This document shows, one piece after another, positions 1 to 7,142 of a stretch of DNA of 26,136 nucleotides; position 1 is the stretch's first letter, and each line of letters opens with the position of its first letter. The translations under genes were made by a program, and so were the position numbers. Source of the DNA: CANGTU01 sp046336655 (GTDB lineage Bacteria > Bacteroidota > Bacteroidia > Flavobacteriales_D > Sanyastnellaceae). The notes beneath the pieces were generated by a model that had not been told where the DNA came from, made no database searches, and worked only from the letters and a program-made list of their open reading frames with translations. The DNA lies in the NCBI GenBank assembly GCA_046336655.1, contig JBKDGH010000052.1, forward strand, positions 1 through 26,136, written 5' to 3'.

Positions 1-713
1 GCACTGGATATAACGAAGCCTTTATCATAGACTGCGACACGCGTAATCGCCTGATGAAGGAGGACCCGCGAAGCGCGGAGATTATTCGTCCTATATTAAG
101 AGGAGAGGATGTGGGGGCGTTTGCTCCAAACTTCAATGAGCTCTATTTGATTAACTCACACAACGGTGTAAAAGGTAAAGGGTTATTGACGGTGAATGTT
201 GAGAAGGATTATCCCGCCATTTATCGCTGGCTTGAGTCCCATCGCGACAAGTTGGAGAAGCGGCAGGACAAAGGGGACAAGTGGTACAATTTGAGAAACT
301 GTGCTTACCTCGAGGAATTCGACAAGCCGAAGATCATCTATCCGAATATGACGAAGTTTCTACCATTTACCTATGATGAAAGCGGCTTGTTGACCAATCA
401 GAAATGCTTCATTATAACCGGAGAATATTTATTGTACCTCACGGGAGTTCTCAATTCCAGTCTATGGAAGTTTGCTTTCCGAAACCGATTTCCAGAGCTA
501 CTCGGAGAAACCTTTGAATTGAGCAAAGTCTTCTTTGAGAAAATTCCGATCAAGCGTCCAGAGTCACCATGGAAAGAGAAGGTTGAGGAGTTGGTAACGG
601 AAATCGTTGCCGCGAAAAAAGCGGGTATTTCGAGTGCGGATTTGGAGAAGGAACTGGATGAGGTGGTGTGGGGGATGTATGGCTTGTCAAACAACATTTT
701 GATTATTGAATAG
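1..713 (+). CDS. Type IIG-like restriction-modification enzyme, C-terminal part (partial)
   Basis: The reading frame is open from position 3, so the gene begins outside the window; the ATG at 54 is internal. About 236 residues are visible. They start with TGYNEAFIID and continue with EIIRPILRGEDV, the pattern I know from the TaqI-like C-terminal specificity (target recognition) domain of Eco57I/type IIG enzymes and BREX PglX-like methyltransferases. Further family features are LLTNQKCFIIT and YLTGVLNSSLWKFAF, followed by FFEKIPI near the end. The methyltransferase and any nuclease domain would lie upstream and cannot be seen. In this family the domain recognises the DNA target. The AbiGi-like gene starts 42 bp downstream on the same strand, so the two may be co-transcribed. 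The family call is confident; the exact subtype (type IIG or PglX) is open. Confidence 0.8.
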   Translation, partial: TGYNEAFIIDCDTRNRLMKEDPRSAEIIRPILRGEDVGAFAPNFNELYLINSHNGVKGKGLLTVNVEKDYPAIYRWLESHRDKLEKRQDKGDKWYNLRNCAYLEEFDKPKIIYPNMTKFLPFTYDESGLLTNQKCFIITGEYLLYLTGVLNSSLWKFAFRNRFPELLGETFELSKVFFEKIPIKRPESPWKEKVEELVTEIVAAKKAGISSADLEKELDEVVWGMYGLSNNILIIE

Positions 714-755
714 TATTTTGGCGAAAAAGGGTAAACTAGCAGAATCATCTCAATC

Positions 756-1601
756 ATGAAGCCTAGTGTAATCTTTCACTTTCAAAAGGAGCTGGATAAT
801 ATTCTTCATGTTCTTCAAGAGGGCCAGTTCAATCCAAGGGTTCATTTTGAGATAGTTGGCAGTAGTCGCAAACCGTACTATTTAACTCCCATGACTTGCT
901 TTTGCGATATGAGTTTATCTGAGGCGCTGGGAGGTCACACGAGCAAGTATGGTAAGTTCGCCGTTGGGGTGAAAAAGGAATGGGCTATCAGGAAGTCTGT
1001 CTCACCAGTCTTCTATACGACTGGAAAGAATTCACGTCTAACTCAGATATCAACTTCTCTAACGAACACGATTGTCCAATTGGCAACTCCGCATATAGCC
1101 GACGGAGTTTTACTGCCAGAATCTCCTGTGGATACTGATGTTCTTTATGATGCTTTATTGTTTAATGCCTTTGTAAAGCCCTACGTCGGATTCAATCCAG
1201 GTCAAAGTGAATCAGAAGAATATCAACAATTCTGGAAGGAGCGGGAGTGGAGATTCGTCCCCGAGGTGAAGGGAACATTTTCTAATGGAGGGTCTATAGG
1301 TATTTTGTTAACGCTTCAAAGAGCCGAGCATATCTGGGATCACTTGGAAGTTGATTTCGATAAATCAGACCGCCTTGCCGCTATTGCAAAAAATGGAGAA
1401 GATTTAAAGGCTAGATTGAATGAGTTTTTTTCTGATTTTCCGCTCAAGTTGGATTCTGATGCTATTTCATATGTTATTGTCGAAGAACAAAAGGATTTAC
1501 AAAAGGTCAGGCAAGTTTTGGAGCGAAGTAGTGTATTCTCTGATGTTGTTGATAGTGTTATGCTTATCTCACTTGATCGCATAGGATCGGATATCATTTA
1601 G
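756..1601 (+). CDS. AbiGi-like abortive infection protein
   Basis: This 281-aa protein opens with VIFHFQKELDNILHVLQEG and has PMTCFCDMSLSEAL at about residues 45-58, followed by KYGKFAVGVKKEWA. This is the arrangement I recognise from the AbiGi family (putative abortive phage resistance protein, nominally the antitoxin half of AbiG). A second family hallmark is FWKEREWRFVPE at about 159-170. No signal peptide or membrane segment is seen, so it should be cytoplasmic. No AbiGii-type toxin lies directly beside it; the nearest AbiEii/AbiGii-family nucleotidyltransferase is at 4433-5389 and has its own AbiEi-type partner. It may therefore act alone or with the upstream restriction enzyme. The family call rests on remembered motifs, and the role in phage defence is inferred from family and context. 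Confidence 0.7.
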   Translation: MKPSVIFHFQKELDNILHVLQEGQFNPRVHFEIVGSSRKPYYLTPMTCFCDMSLSEALGGHTSKYGKFAVGVKKEWAIRKSVSPVFYTTGKNSRLTQISTSLTNTIVQLATPHIADGVLLPESPVDTDVLYDALLFNAFVKPYVGFNPGQSESEEYQQFWKEREWRFVPEVKGTFSNGGSIGILLTLQRAEHIWDHLEVDFDKSDRLAAIAKNGEDLKARLNEFFSDFPLKLDSDAISYVIVEEQKDLQKVRQVLERSSVFSDVVDSVMLISLDRIGSDII

Positions 1602-1697
1602 AATTATAAGTGTGTTCAGTTTTCAAAGTTTGGTTATCAGTGAGGAATGAGATGATAGCGGTATGCAGACTTACATCAAATGTTTAATGACTTATAA

Positions 1698-1964
1698 ATG
1701 GAATCAACTCCCTTCATCATCTCCTGTCTGAAAAACCTCACAGGTGAAATACCTGGAGTGTGCATTCGGTATAAGTATCATTCAGATGCGCTGGTTCATG
1801 CGGTTGAAATTTCAGACCCTCATTCTTTTCATTACGAGATGATTTAACAAGCAGAAACTGATCTGCTCTTTGAGTTTATTGAGCGCTTTCCCGACGAGAA
1901 TCTGGGATTTGTGCGCGAGGGGTCGGAGTTGGGTTTCAGCGAAGCGGATTGGTCAAACGCATGA
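1698..1964 (+). pseudogene. Small conserved-type protein interrupted by one in-frame stop
   Basis: An ATG at 1698 opens a 49-codon frame ending in TAA at 1845-1847. The same frame then stays open for 38 more codons to TGA at 1962-1964. The joined product, about 88 residues, reads as one soluble acidic protein: IPGVCIRYKYHSDALVHAVE before the stop, and DLLFEFIERFPDENLGFV after it. The layout (an RYxY start, then xxL.EFIxxxPDExxxF, ending soon after) resembles small uncharacterised proteins I remember from Bacteroidota, but I cannot name the family. A single C-to-T change, CAA to TAA, would explain the interruption. No promoter was recognised. It could instead be two small ORFs or a sequencing error. 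Confidence 0.5.
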
Positions 1965-1992
1965 GTGCCTTTCCTTCCGATATTCGTTCATC

Positions 1993-2397
1993 ATGCGCCC
2001 CTCAACCCTCTACAAAATCCTCCTCGCAACCGCCCTCGCCATCGGGCTGTTTCAGGTGCTCTTTATTTTCTGGGGAATTCCGACGTTGCTTGCCGGTGGG
2101 CTGGAGGATGCGGAGCGGTTTCTGCGGATGTTGAGTATGTGTGGTGTGCTGGCCGGGCATGTCGGATTATGGCTGGCGATGTTCGCGCCGGATCGTCCTG
2201 GCCGCAATGCGGTGTGGCTGATTGTAGGTTTAGTCGGTTGGATCGGCTTTGGAGTGATCGAAGGAAGAGGCCAGATGTGGCAGTGGATCATCTCTTTCGA
2301 GGAACCCGGCGAGTGGATGCTGTTGTGCTGGCCGGCTTTGGTGGGCGCACTAGCGGCGGTGGTTAGTGTGAGGCGCTGGTCAAAGCAGCGCGGATAG
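1993..2397 (+). CDS. Small integral membrane protein, unknown function
   Basis: This is a 134-aa hydrophobic protein with about four predicted membrane segments, near residues 8-30, 44-64, 73-91 and 107-125, and a basic C-terminus (RRWSKQRG). I do not recognise the family. An upstream in-frame ATG at 1870 would add a 41-residue extension overlapping the preceding degraded gene in another frame. The ATG at 1993, directly before RPSTLYKILLATAL, is preferred because the first membrane segment then follows at once. A 6-bp stem (TTCAGT/ACTGAA) lies just after the stop codon. The gene sits between the broken small gene and another unrecognised gene in the accessory part of the window. Confidence 0.6.
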   Translation: MRPSTLYKILLATALAIGLFQVLFIFWGIPTLLAGGLEDAERFLRMLSMCGVLAGHVGLWLAMFAPDRPGRNAVWLIVGLVGWIGFGVIEGRGQMWQWIISFEEPGEWMLLCWPALVGALAAVVSVRRWSKQRG

Positions 2398-2400
2398 GTT

Positions 2401-2416
2401 TTCAGTCAGGACTGAA
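2401..2416 (+). terminator. Possible weak terminator hairpin
   Basis: TTCAGT and ACTGAA form a 6-bp stem around the 4-base loop CAGG, four bases after the stop codon of the small membrane protein. No T-tract follows, so this is only a structural candidate. Confidence 0.25.
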
Positions 2417-2566
2417 TCCTCAATAGACTTATTGTTGAATTTGAAGACTGAGCTATTTGCGAGTAGTACCTGGGCCAATCACCTGACATGAACTCTTTGA
2501 GCAAAACTCGTAGGCTTACCCGAAGGTATCAGAGTCTCTTTATAGTTACTTTTCAAACCTAGAATT

Positions 2567-3082
2567 ATGAGCATGTCATACGAAGAAGCAATGCGCGAAT
2601 TAATGAAGTCCACTCCATTGTCGGAGGCTTACGGCTTATGCCTTCTTCGGGAAGACTCGAACAAGGTTTCGGAGATAGTTCGTGCAGAGTTGGTTCAGTT
2701 GGAAGTTTGGCTGAATGAAGAAAGAGATTACGGGGTAATGGGCAGTACTTTATTTTCTGAGAAAACCTCGCTTATATTGGATATCGCCGATGCTGCCGCG
2801 CGAAGTGGCGATTATATTTTGAGCTCTGGGATTTTTACAATGCTTTTTAGATTCAGTGCGAGAGCGCTTTTGTCAACCAACAAGGCGGATTATGAAGTTG
2901 AGAATCTTGTGAATGACATGGGTGAATCTATTGGAGAATGGTCAGTTGATACGATTCCTGGGGATCAAATGGAAGAGACGTTGGCAATGTTGGAAGGCAA
3001 CTTGAAATCGTATGAGGTTGTGGATAGCGGTCTGGACAGTGCTGTGAACGCATGCCTCCGACATCTCAGGTCAGAGGGTTAG
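2567..3082 (+). CDS. Hypothetical cytoplasmic protein, unknown family
   Basis: This 171-aa acidic protein has no signal peptide, membrane segment or recognised motif, and looks largely helical (for example YEEAMRELMK, IVRAELVQLEVWL and METLAMLEGN-like stretches). The ATG at 2567 is followed in frame by a second ATG at 2573, and either could be used. The gene stands alone, with 169 bp upstream and 259 bp downstream. Its setting between small accessory genes and a toxin-antitoxin pair would suit an immunity or accessory protein, but nothing in the sequence proves it. Coding is supported by the long uninterrupted frame and ordinary amino-acid composition. Confidence 0.6.
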   Translation: MSMSYEEAMRELMKSTPLSEAYGLCLLREDSNKVSEIVRAELVQLEVWLNEERDYGVMGSTLFSEKTSLILDIADAAARSGDYILSSGIFTMLFRFSARALLSTNKADYEVENLVNDMGESIGEWSVDTIPGDQMEETLAMLEGNLKSYEVVDSGLDSAVNACLRHLRSEG

Positions 3083-3341
3083 AGCGCGGCGATAGCCTCC
3101 CACCAGTAAAGTCTCGCAATGCTCATCATTCAGCGGGGTTTCTCATTTCAGATCTGTATAGGAGCTGAGTCTTTTTATTTTCACCATTAGGGCTGCCGCC
3201 ATGAGGTGAAGTCAAAGACCGGAGTTTCGATTCAAGAGCAATTCATAACTATTGCCCTAACTTTTACGGCCGGACACCAGGTGTGTCAAGGTTACCCAGA
3301 GTGTCCAGTCCTGAATTAGCCAAACCATAAAACTCAAACCA
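3083..3341. other. Intergenic region without a recognised gene
   Basis: No convincing ORF, tRNA or known RNA was seen in these 259 bases. The only structure noted is a 6-bp complementary pair, GGACAC at 3272-3277 and GTGTCC at 3301-3306, with an inner GACAC/GTGTC pairing. It lies about 35-70 bases upstream of the next ATG and could be a leader hairpin. Confidence 0.4.
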
Positions 3342-3650
3342 ATGAAGCCCGATTTCTACACTAAGTCAGTTCTTACAGTGATTGCCATTTGTCTGGTAAT
3401 CCTTGTACTGAAGGACAACCAGTTGTTCACGGAAGCCCATGCCACAGAGCAACTACCTACTTCCGGGGTAACTTATGGGCTTGTACCGATCAATCCTGAC
3501 GGGTCCATCAATGTGAATATTACCTCAAGCTTGGCTGAGATGGATGTGAATATTGTGGACATTAACACACGGGAGAATATGAATGTCAATATTGAAGAGG
3601 TGGATGCCTTCGCATTCACCTTCTGCACGGTTCCAGTTGAAGTCAAATAA
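3342..3650 (+). CDS. Small membrane-anchored or exported protein
   Basis: This 102-aa protein has a single hydrophobic segment at about residues 9-23 (SVLTVIAICLVILVL) after a short N-terminus, MKPDFYTK. The remainder, likely periplasmic, contains YGLVPINPDGSINVNI, MDVNIVDI and NVNIEEV. This layout matches a family of short uncharacterised Bacteroidota proteins I remember: DFYTK start, one membrane segment, PINxDGSINVxI, VDVNIxEI, ending near PVxVK. Here the C-terminus is FCTVPVEVK. No function is known to me. It stands alone, with flanks of 259 and about 195 bp. The hydrophobic stretch could serve as a signal anchor or a cleaved signal peptide (possible cleavage near AHA, about residue 34). 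Confidence 0.65.
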   Translation: MKPDFYTKSVLTVIAICLVILVLKDNQLFTEAHATEQLPTSGVTYGLVPINPDGSINVNITSSLAEMDVNIVDINTRENMNVNIEEVDAFAFTFCTVPVEVK

Positions 3651-3793
3651 TTCGCACAAGAGTCTGGATATTGTGTTCCTCAGCCAAGGATTAGTTGTCG
3701 GGTGAATATAGCGGATGTGTGCATATTCCGTTGAATAGCAGTATTATATCATTTGGATAGAAGGTCGTTTTGCATGAATTATGAATCAATATC

Positions 3794-3825
3794 CTTGCAA
3801 AAATCGCCCAGATTTGGTACATTTG
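3794..3825 (+). promoter_or_regulatory. Bacteroidota-type promoter of the AbiE pair
   Basis: CTTG at 3794-3797 (-33 element) is followed after 20 bases by TACATTTG at 3818-3825, a full match to the Bacteroidota -7 consensus TAnnTTTG. Transcription would start near 3830-3833, just before the ATG at 3846. This argues against the longer in-frame starts at 3753 (TTG) and 3774 (ATG). Confidence 0.6.
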
Positions 3826-3845
3826 ACGGAAAGGAATCGGAACAC

Positions 3846-4430
3846 ATGTCCAAACTTGAGGAATTCAAAAGGCACTTACGCGCAGGTTCGGTATATCGCC
3901 GGGCCGATCTTGAGCGTTGGTCAACTTCCGTGGACCGGCACCTCAAGGCTTTAGTGGAAGAAGGGGTGCTCCAGAAGCTCTCTTCGGGGCTTTATTACTG
4001 TCCCCAGAAAAGCTCATTCGGAGTATTGCCTCCTGACGACAAGGAATTGGTGAGTTCCTTTTTAAAGGATAATCACTTCTTGCTCACATCGCCCAACGAC
4101 TACAATAAGCTCGGCGTGGGAACCACTCAGCTGTACAACATACGCGTGGTGTACAACCAAAAGCGCCATGGAGAATTCGAGCTTGGCGGTAAGCAATTCA
4201 GCTTTCAGAAAAAGCCGCGTTTCCCGAAACAGGTCACCGTGGAGTTTCTCCTTGTGGACTTGGTAAATAATCTCGATAATCTTGCAGAGGATCGCGAAGA
4301 GGTGTTAAAGAATGTCCTCGTCAAAGCAAGGCAAGTGGATGTGAAGCGACTCAAGCGCTCGGTAAAACAATATGGCACCGTAAGAGCCAGAAAACTTTTC
4401 GAACCAGTATTATCTCACAACGCAGAATAA
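3846..4430 (+). CDS. AbiEi-like antitoxin, DUF6088-type (type IV toxin-antitoxin)
   Basis: From the ATG at 3846 the protein has 194 residues. The N-terminus carries a winged-helix-like unit, SVYRRADLERW to LQKLSSGLYYCP (about residues 14-54), in which an HTH is followed by a GLYY-type wing as in AbiEi/DUF6088 antitoxins. The middle has FLLTSPNDYNKLGVGTTQLY and YNIRVVYN-like strands, and the C-terminus is basic (VDVKRLKRSVKQYG). In the AbiE family this protein represses its own promoter and neutralises the AbiEii nucleotidyltransferase. The toxin gene starts 2 bp after this stop, so the pair is one operon. The start was chosen because a good promoter lies inside the longer frame that begins at 3753. 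Confidence 0.8.
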   Translation: MSKLEEFKRHLRAGSVYRRADLERWSTSVDRHLKALVEEGVLQKLSSGLYYCPQKSSFGVLPPDDKELVSSFLKDNHFLLTSPNDYNKLGVGTTQLYNIRVVYNQKRHGEFELGGKQFSFQKKPRFPKQVTVEFLLVDLVNNLDNLAEDREEVLKNVLVKARQVDVKRLKRSVKQYGTVRARKLFEPVLSHNAE

Positions 4431-4432
4431 TC

Positions 4433-5389
4433 TTGTCAGCAACATACTTACATGACCATCCTGAGTTCGAACAACTCCTCAGAACTGTAGAAGGGGAAAC
4501 AGGTATCAGCGTTCAATTGATCGAAAAGGACTATTGGATCATGCATGTCTTGTTCGGGCTAAAGCAACGAGGTTTTGAGTTCGAGTTGAAGGGAGGCACG
4601 TCGCTTTCGAAGGCATACCAAATCATTGATCGGTTTTCGGAGGACATTGATATTCATATCAAGCCAAAACCCGAGCATATGGTGAATGAAAATCCGAAGA
4701 ATACGAAGGCAAGTGCTGTTGAAGCCCGGAGAAAGTTTTATAATCGGCTTGCCGAGGAAATCAAAATTGACGGTATTGTAGGTGTTGAAAGAGACGAGGC
4801 CTTTGATGCACCGAAGACATACAATAGCGGTGGCATTCGTCTTTATTACAGGAGCCTGTTTGATACCCTGGAAGGCGTCAAAGACGGAATATTGCTTGAA
4901 GTCGGTTTCGATCAGGTAACCCCGAACAGTCCAAGAATGATAACCTCATGGGCATTTGAAAAGGCCGCACCAGTTCTCGGAAGTTCTATAATTGACAATA
5001 GGGCGCAAGAAATCAGTTGCTATCACCCTGGTTATACGTTTGTCGAGAAGCTCCAGACAATTGCCACGAAGTTCAGAATAGAGCGAAACACGGGAATAGA
5101 AAAGCCCAATCTCTTGAGGCAGTACTATGATGTGTATTCTCTTCTATCCAATGAGGAGGTGCTTCACTTCATCGGCACGCCGGAGTATCGTGCTCACAAA
5201 AAGGCACGCTTCGCACAAATTGATTTCGATCTTCCACTAAAAGATAATCAGGCCTTTCTCCTCGCTGATCCTGAACTTCGAAGCGGTTTTGAGCAACGGT
5301 ATAAGAAGACTGCCTCTCTGTATTACAAAGGGCAGCCGGAATTTGCCAAGCTCATCGAACGGATACACGAGCACATTGACATTTTGTAA
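4433..5389 (+). CDS. AbiEii/AbiGii-family nucleotidyltransferase toxin
   Basis: This 318-aa protein starts with TTG (4433-4435), two bases after the antitoxin stop, which suggests translational coupling. The nucleotidyltransferase core is clear: LIEKDYWI at about 29-36, KGGTSLSKAY at 53-62 and RFSEDIDIHI at 67-76, the last carrying two metal-binding Asp candidates (D71, D73). CYHPGYTFVEKLQTIATKF and LLRQYYDVYSLL are typical of the C-terminal half of the AbiEii/AbiGii family (nucleotidyltransferase fold). Family members act as growth-arresting toxins, probably by transferring nucleotides to an RNA target; the substrate of this one cannot be read from sequence. The length is normal and all core residues are present, so it looks functional. 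Confidence 0.85.
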   Translation: MSATYLHDHPEFEQLLRTVEGETGISVQLIEKDYWIMHVLFGLKQRGFEFELKGGTSLSKAYQIIDRFSEDIDIHIKPKPEHMVNENPKNTKASAVEARRKFYNRLAEEIKIDGIVGVERDEAFDAPKTYNSGGIRLYYRSLFDTLEGVKDGILLEVGFDQVTPNSPRMITSWAFEKAAPVLGSSIIDNRAQEISCYHPGYTFVEKLQTIATKFRIERNTGIEKPNLLRQYYDVYSLLSNEEVLHFIGTPEYRAHKKARFAQIDFDLPLKDNQAFLLADPELRSGFEQRYKKTASLYYKGQPEFAKLIERIHEHIDIL

Positions 5390-5438
5390 AAGGGTATTCT
5401 CCTAATCAATGGAAAAGGAATAAAGAATCTTCGAGCAT

Positions 5439-5840
5439 TCACCCTGCCTGCTTCCTCTTCTCCCGCGAGGTAATGTGCCAGTGGTTGCAGTGCGGACAGA
5501 GATACGCTACCTGCGGCACTTTGTGGTGGTTGGAGCCAGGCTGGCTCTGGATCTGCCGGATGCGTTTGCGAGCCGAACGATCACTCGGGAATTGCTGCTT
5601 GTCGTTTACCGGACATTTCTTTCTTCGAAACACCCGGAATACGGGTGGCGTAAAGGCATGTTCTTCTGTCGCCAATGATGCATCCGCTTTACTGCGCTCA
5701 TCGAGCAGCCTGCGGCACAGCGCAGCCAGCGGACTGCCTGGTGGCTCAAAGCGGATGACCTGAAGAAGATACTGCGCGGGCAATTCGTTCAGGGGCGTGT
5801 GCGCATACTGTCCCCAGCCCAGGGTGGATTGGTACTGCAT
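5439..5840 (-). CDS. Small putative zinc-binding protein, unknown function
   Basis: This 133-aa protein has two recognisable parts. The N-terminus, GWGQYAHTPLNELPAQYLLQ, resembles the GKYKGxPLxDLPxxYLLW motif of DUF3820-type proteins. The C-terminus has YLCPHCNHWHIT after a basic linker (DRSARKRIRQIQSQPG). The CxxCxxWH knuckle suggests zinc or nucleic-acid binding, but only one Cys pair and two His are available. It is the last gene of a minus-strand set of three, following the coiled-coil gene by 85 bp with a strong hairpin between. The stop faces the AbiEii stop 49 bp away. No specific function is assigned. Confidence 0.6.
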   Translation of the reverse strand: MQYQSTLGWGQYAHTPLNELPAQYLLQVIRFEPPGSPLAALCRRLLDERSKADASLATEEHAFTPPVFRVFRRKKCPVNDKQQFPSDRSARKRIRQIQSQPGSNHHKVPQVAYLCPHCNHWHITSREKRKQAG

Positions 5841-5885
5841 GTTTCGAAAAGTTAATCAGGTTTTGTGACTTGTGCAGAAGGAGGA

Positions 5886-5908
5886 GGGAGGACCTCCGCG
5901 GTCCTCCC
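5886..5908 (-). terminator. Strong GC-rich hairpin, possible terminator or processing site
   Basis: GGGAGGACC (5886-5894) and GGTCCTCCC (5900-5908) form a perfect 9-bp stem with the 5-base loop TCCGC. AAGGA at 5878-5882 and TCCTT at 5910-5914 could extend it across a bulge. It lies 17 bp beyond the stop of the coiled-coil gene (minus strand), between two co-directional genes. No T-tract follows on the minus strand, so it may attenuate or protect mRNA rather than fully terminate. Confidence 0.45.
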
Positions 5909-5925
5909 GTCCTTCTCACTCAGGT

Positions 5926-6378
5926 TTAGGCGGCCTCACTGCCCTCAGCCGGGAGTGTGGCGCGGTGAGCGGTGATCTCTGCGATCAGCGCATCGCGCAG
6001 GGCGATCTCTGAGTCGCAGCTGTTGATCTGCAGCGTGGCATCGATGGCCCAGTGCTCGCCCAGGCGACCCATGCGGCGAACGAGCGTGCCCCGTTCCTTG
6101 ATCATGTCGCCGAGCTCAATCTGCATTTCCTGCAGATCCTCTTCGGGTGGGTTATCGGCCAGCAGTGCCTGGTGGCTGGCAATCCGCTGTTCGAGAAAGG
6201 CAATCCTGTCCGCGACGTTGGTCGTGGTGTTGCCGTTTTCAAGGCGCTGAAGCAGGTTGTTCTTGCGGTTCAGCATGGCGGTCTTTTCGCGACCGTACTC
6301 GTTGATCAACTCATCGCATGCCGCGATGGTTGTCAAAGTGTTGAAAGAGTAAATCATATCTGGTAAAAGGGTTTGCAT
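5926..6378 (-). CDS. Coiled-coil protein of unknown function
   Basis: This 150-aa acidic, strongly helical protein has heptad-like stretches: LNRKNNLLQRLENG, VADRIAFLEQRIASHQALL and LQEMQIELGDMIKERGTLVR. No signal peptide or enzyme motif is visible. The helical middle is followed by a conserved-looking segment, GRLGEHWAIDATLQINSCDSEIALRDALIAE. A second ATG seven codons in (6357) is an alternative start. It is the middle gene of a three-gene minus-strand set that begins with an XRE-type regulator. I do not recognise the family; a structural or adaptor role is possible but not shown. Confidence 0.6.
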   Translation of the reverse strand: MQTLLPDMIYSFNTLTTIAACDELINEYGREKTAMLNRKNNLLQRLENGNTTTNVADRIAFLEQRIASHQALLADNPPEEDLQEMQIELGDMIKERGTLVRRMGRLGEHWAIDATLQINSCDSEIALRDALIAEITAHRATLPAEGSEAA

Positions 6379-6614
6379 TTTTGTGTCATCGTTTCAATCG
6401 ATTGACGACGCAAATCAGCAATCGTTTTTTCGCAAGGCAACGCCAGGCCCCGGGAGGCGTCCCACGAAAACAGCTGGATGAACAGCAGCGAAAGCGATGC
6501 GAGGAATTGGCGGAAAGGCCTGTCAGCCGGGCATTTTCGAATGAGTCACGGCCCTTTGCCGGCGTACCATGAAAAAAGTGAATAGAAAATGCAAAAAGGG
6601 AAGAAGAATCTCAC

Positions 6615-7121
6615 TTAATGGGCCTTTCCCAGGGCTTCTTGATAGCGCATTTCCAGACGGGCCTGTTCGGCAGGATTGTTTTTGCGCGCAGTGCGTACCA
6701 CCTTCGGGGCGATGACTTCAATCCACTGTCGGGTGTGTTCAGGGCATTCCGGATCATTGCGCATTGCAGCCAGAAGGTTCAGTGCATCCATACTTTGAGT
6801 ATAGGTGTCCTTCATTTCCTGAAGCCTGAGATGGTATTCCTCTGCGCGTACAGCAGCCCGCTCGCGCTCGTCAGACTTCCATTGCTCTGCAGCCTCGCTG
6901 AGGGTTGCGTGATCCAGCCAGGGATTCGTGCCCGGTTGTTGCTCCTCGGCACGCGCAATCAGCTCCTGAAGTAGATAGAGCTCCTCCCGTGTTTTTTTGC
7001 TTTCGGGCGCAATGCCTGATTCAAACTGGTGCACCCAGCCGCGGGTAACTCCCAGAAGTGAAGCCAGATCATCCTGACGGATACCCAGCTGCTTGCGTAT
7101 TTCGCGGATGGATGAAGGCAT
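6615..7121 (-). CDS. XRE-family HTH DNA-binding protein
   Basis: The first 45 residues from the ATG at 7121 form a clear XRE/Cro-type helix-turn-helix: IREIRKQLGIRQDDLASLLG then VTRGWVHQFESG. The remaining roughly 120 residues are helical and charged (LYLLQELIARAEE, ERAAVRAEEYHLRLQEMKD), ending in NPAEQARLEMRYQEALGKAH. An upstream in-frame ATG at 7151 would make 178 residues, but its first codons lie inside a repeated operator half-site, so the 7121 start (168 aa) is preferred. The protein probably represses its own promoter by binding the four half-sites at 7143-7192. The two following minus-strand genes may belong to the same unit, although a 236-bp gap separates it from the coiled-coil gene. 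Confidence 0.75.
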   Translation of the reverse strand: MPSSIREIRKQLGIRQDDLASLLGVTRGWVHQFESGIAPESKKTREELYLLQELIARAEEQQPGTNPWLDHATLSEAAEQWKSDERERAAVRAEEYHLRLQEMKDTYTQSMDALNLLAAMRNDPECPEHTRQWIEVIAPKVVRTARKNNPAEQARLEMRYQEALGKAH

Positions 7122-7142
7122 ATTCAGATTCAATGTGAATTT

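Noticed and set aside
1870..1992. N-terminal extension of the small membrane protein from ATG 1870
   Set aside because: The extension overlaps the broken small gene in another frame and puts a non-membrane basic stretch ahead of the first hydrophobic segment. The ATG at 1993 fits better.
6381..6572. Plus-strand 63-codon frame between the coiled-coil and XRE genes
   Set aside because: It has a basic low-complexity product, no motif and no promoter, and starts three bases from the divergent coiled-coil start. The region more likely holds upstream sequence for the minus-strand gene.
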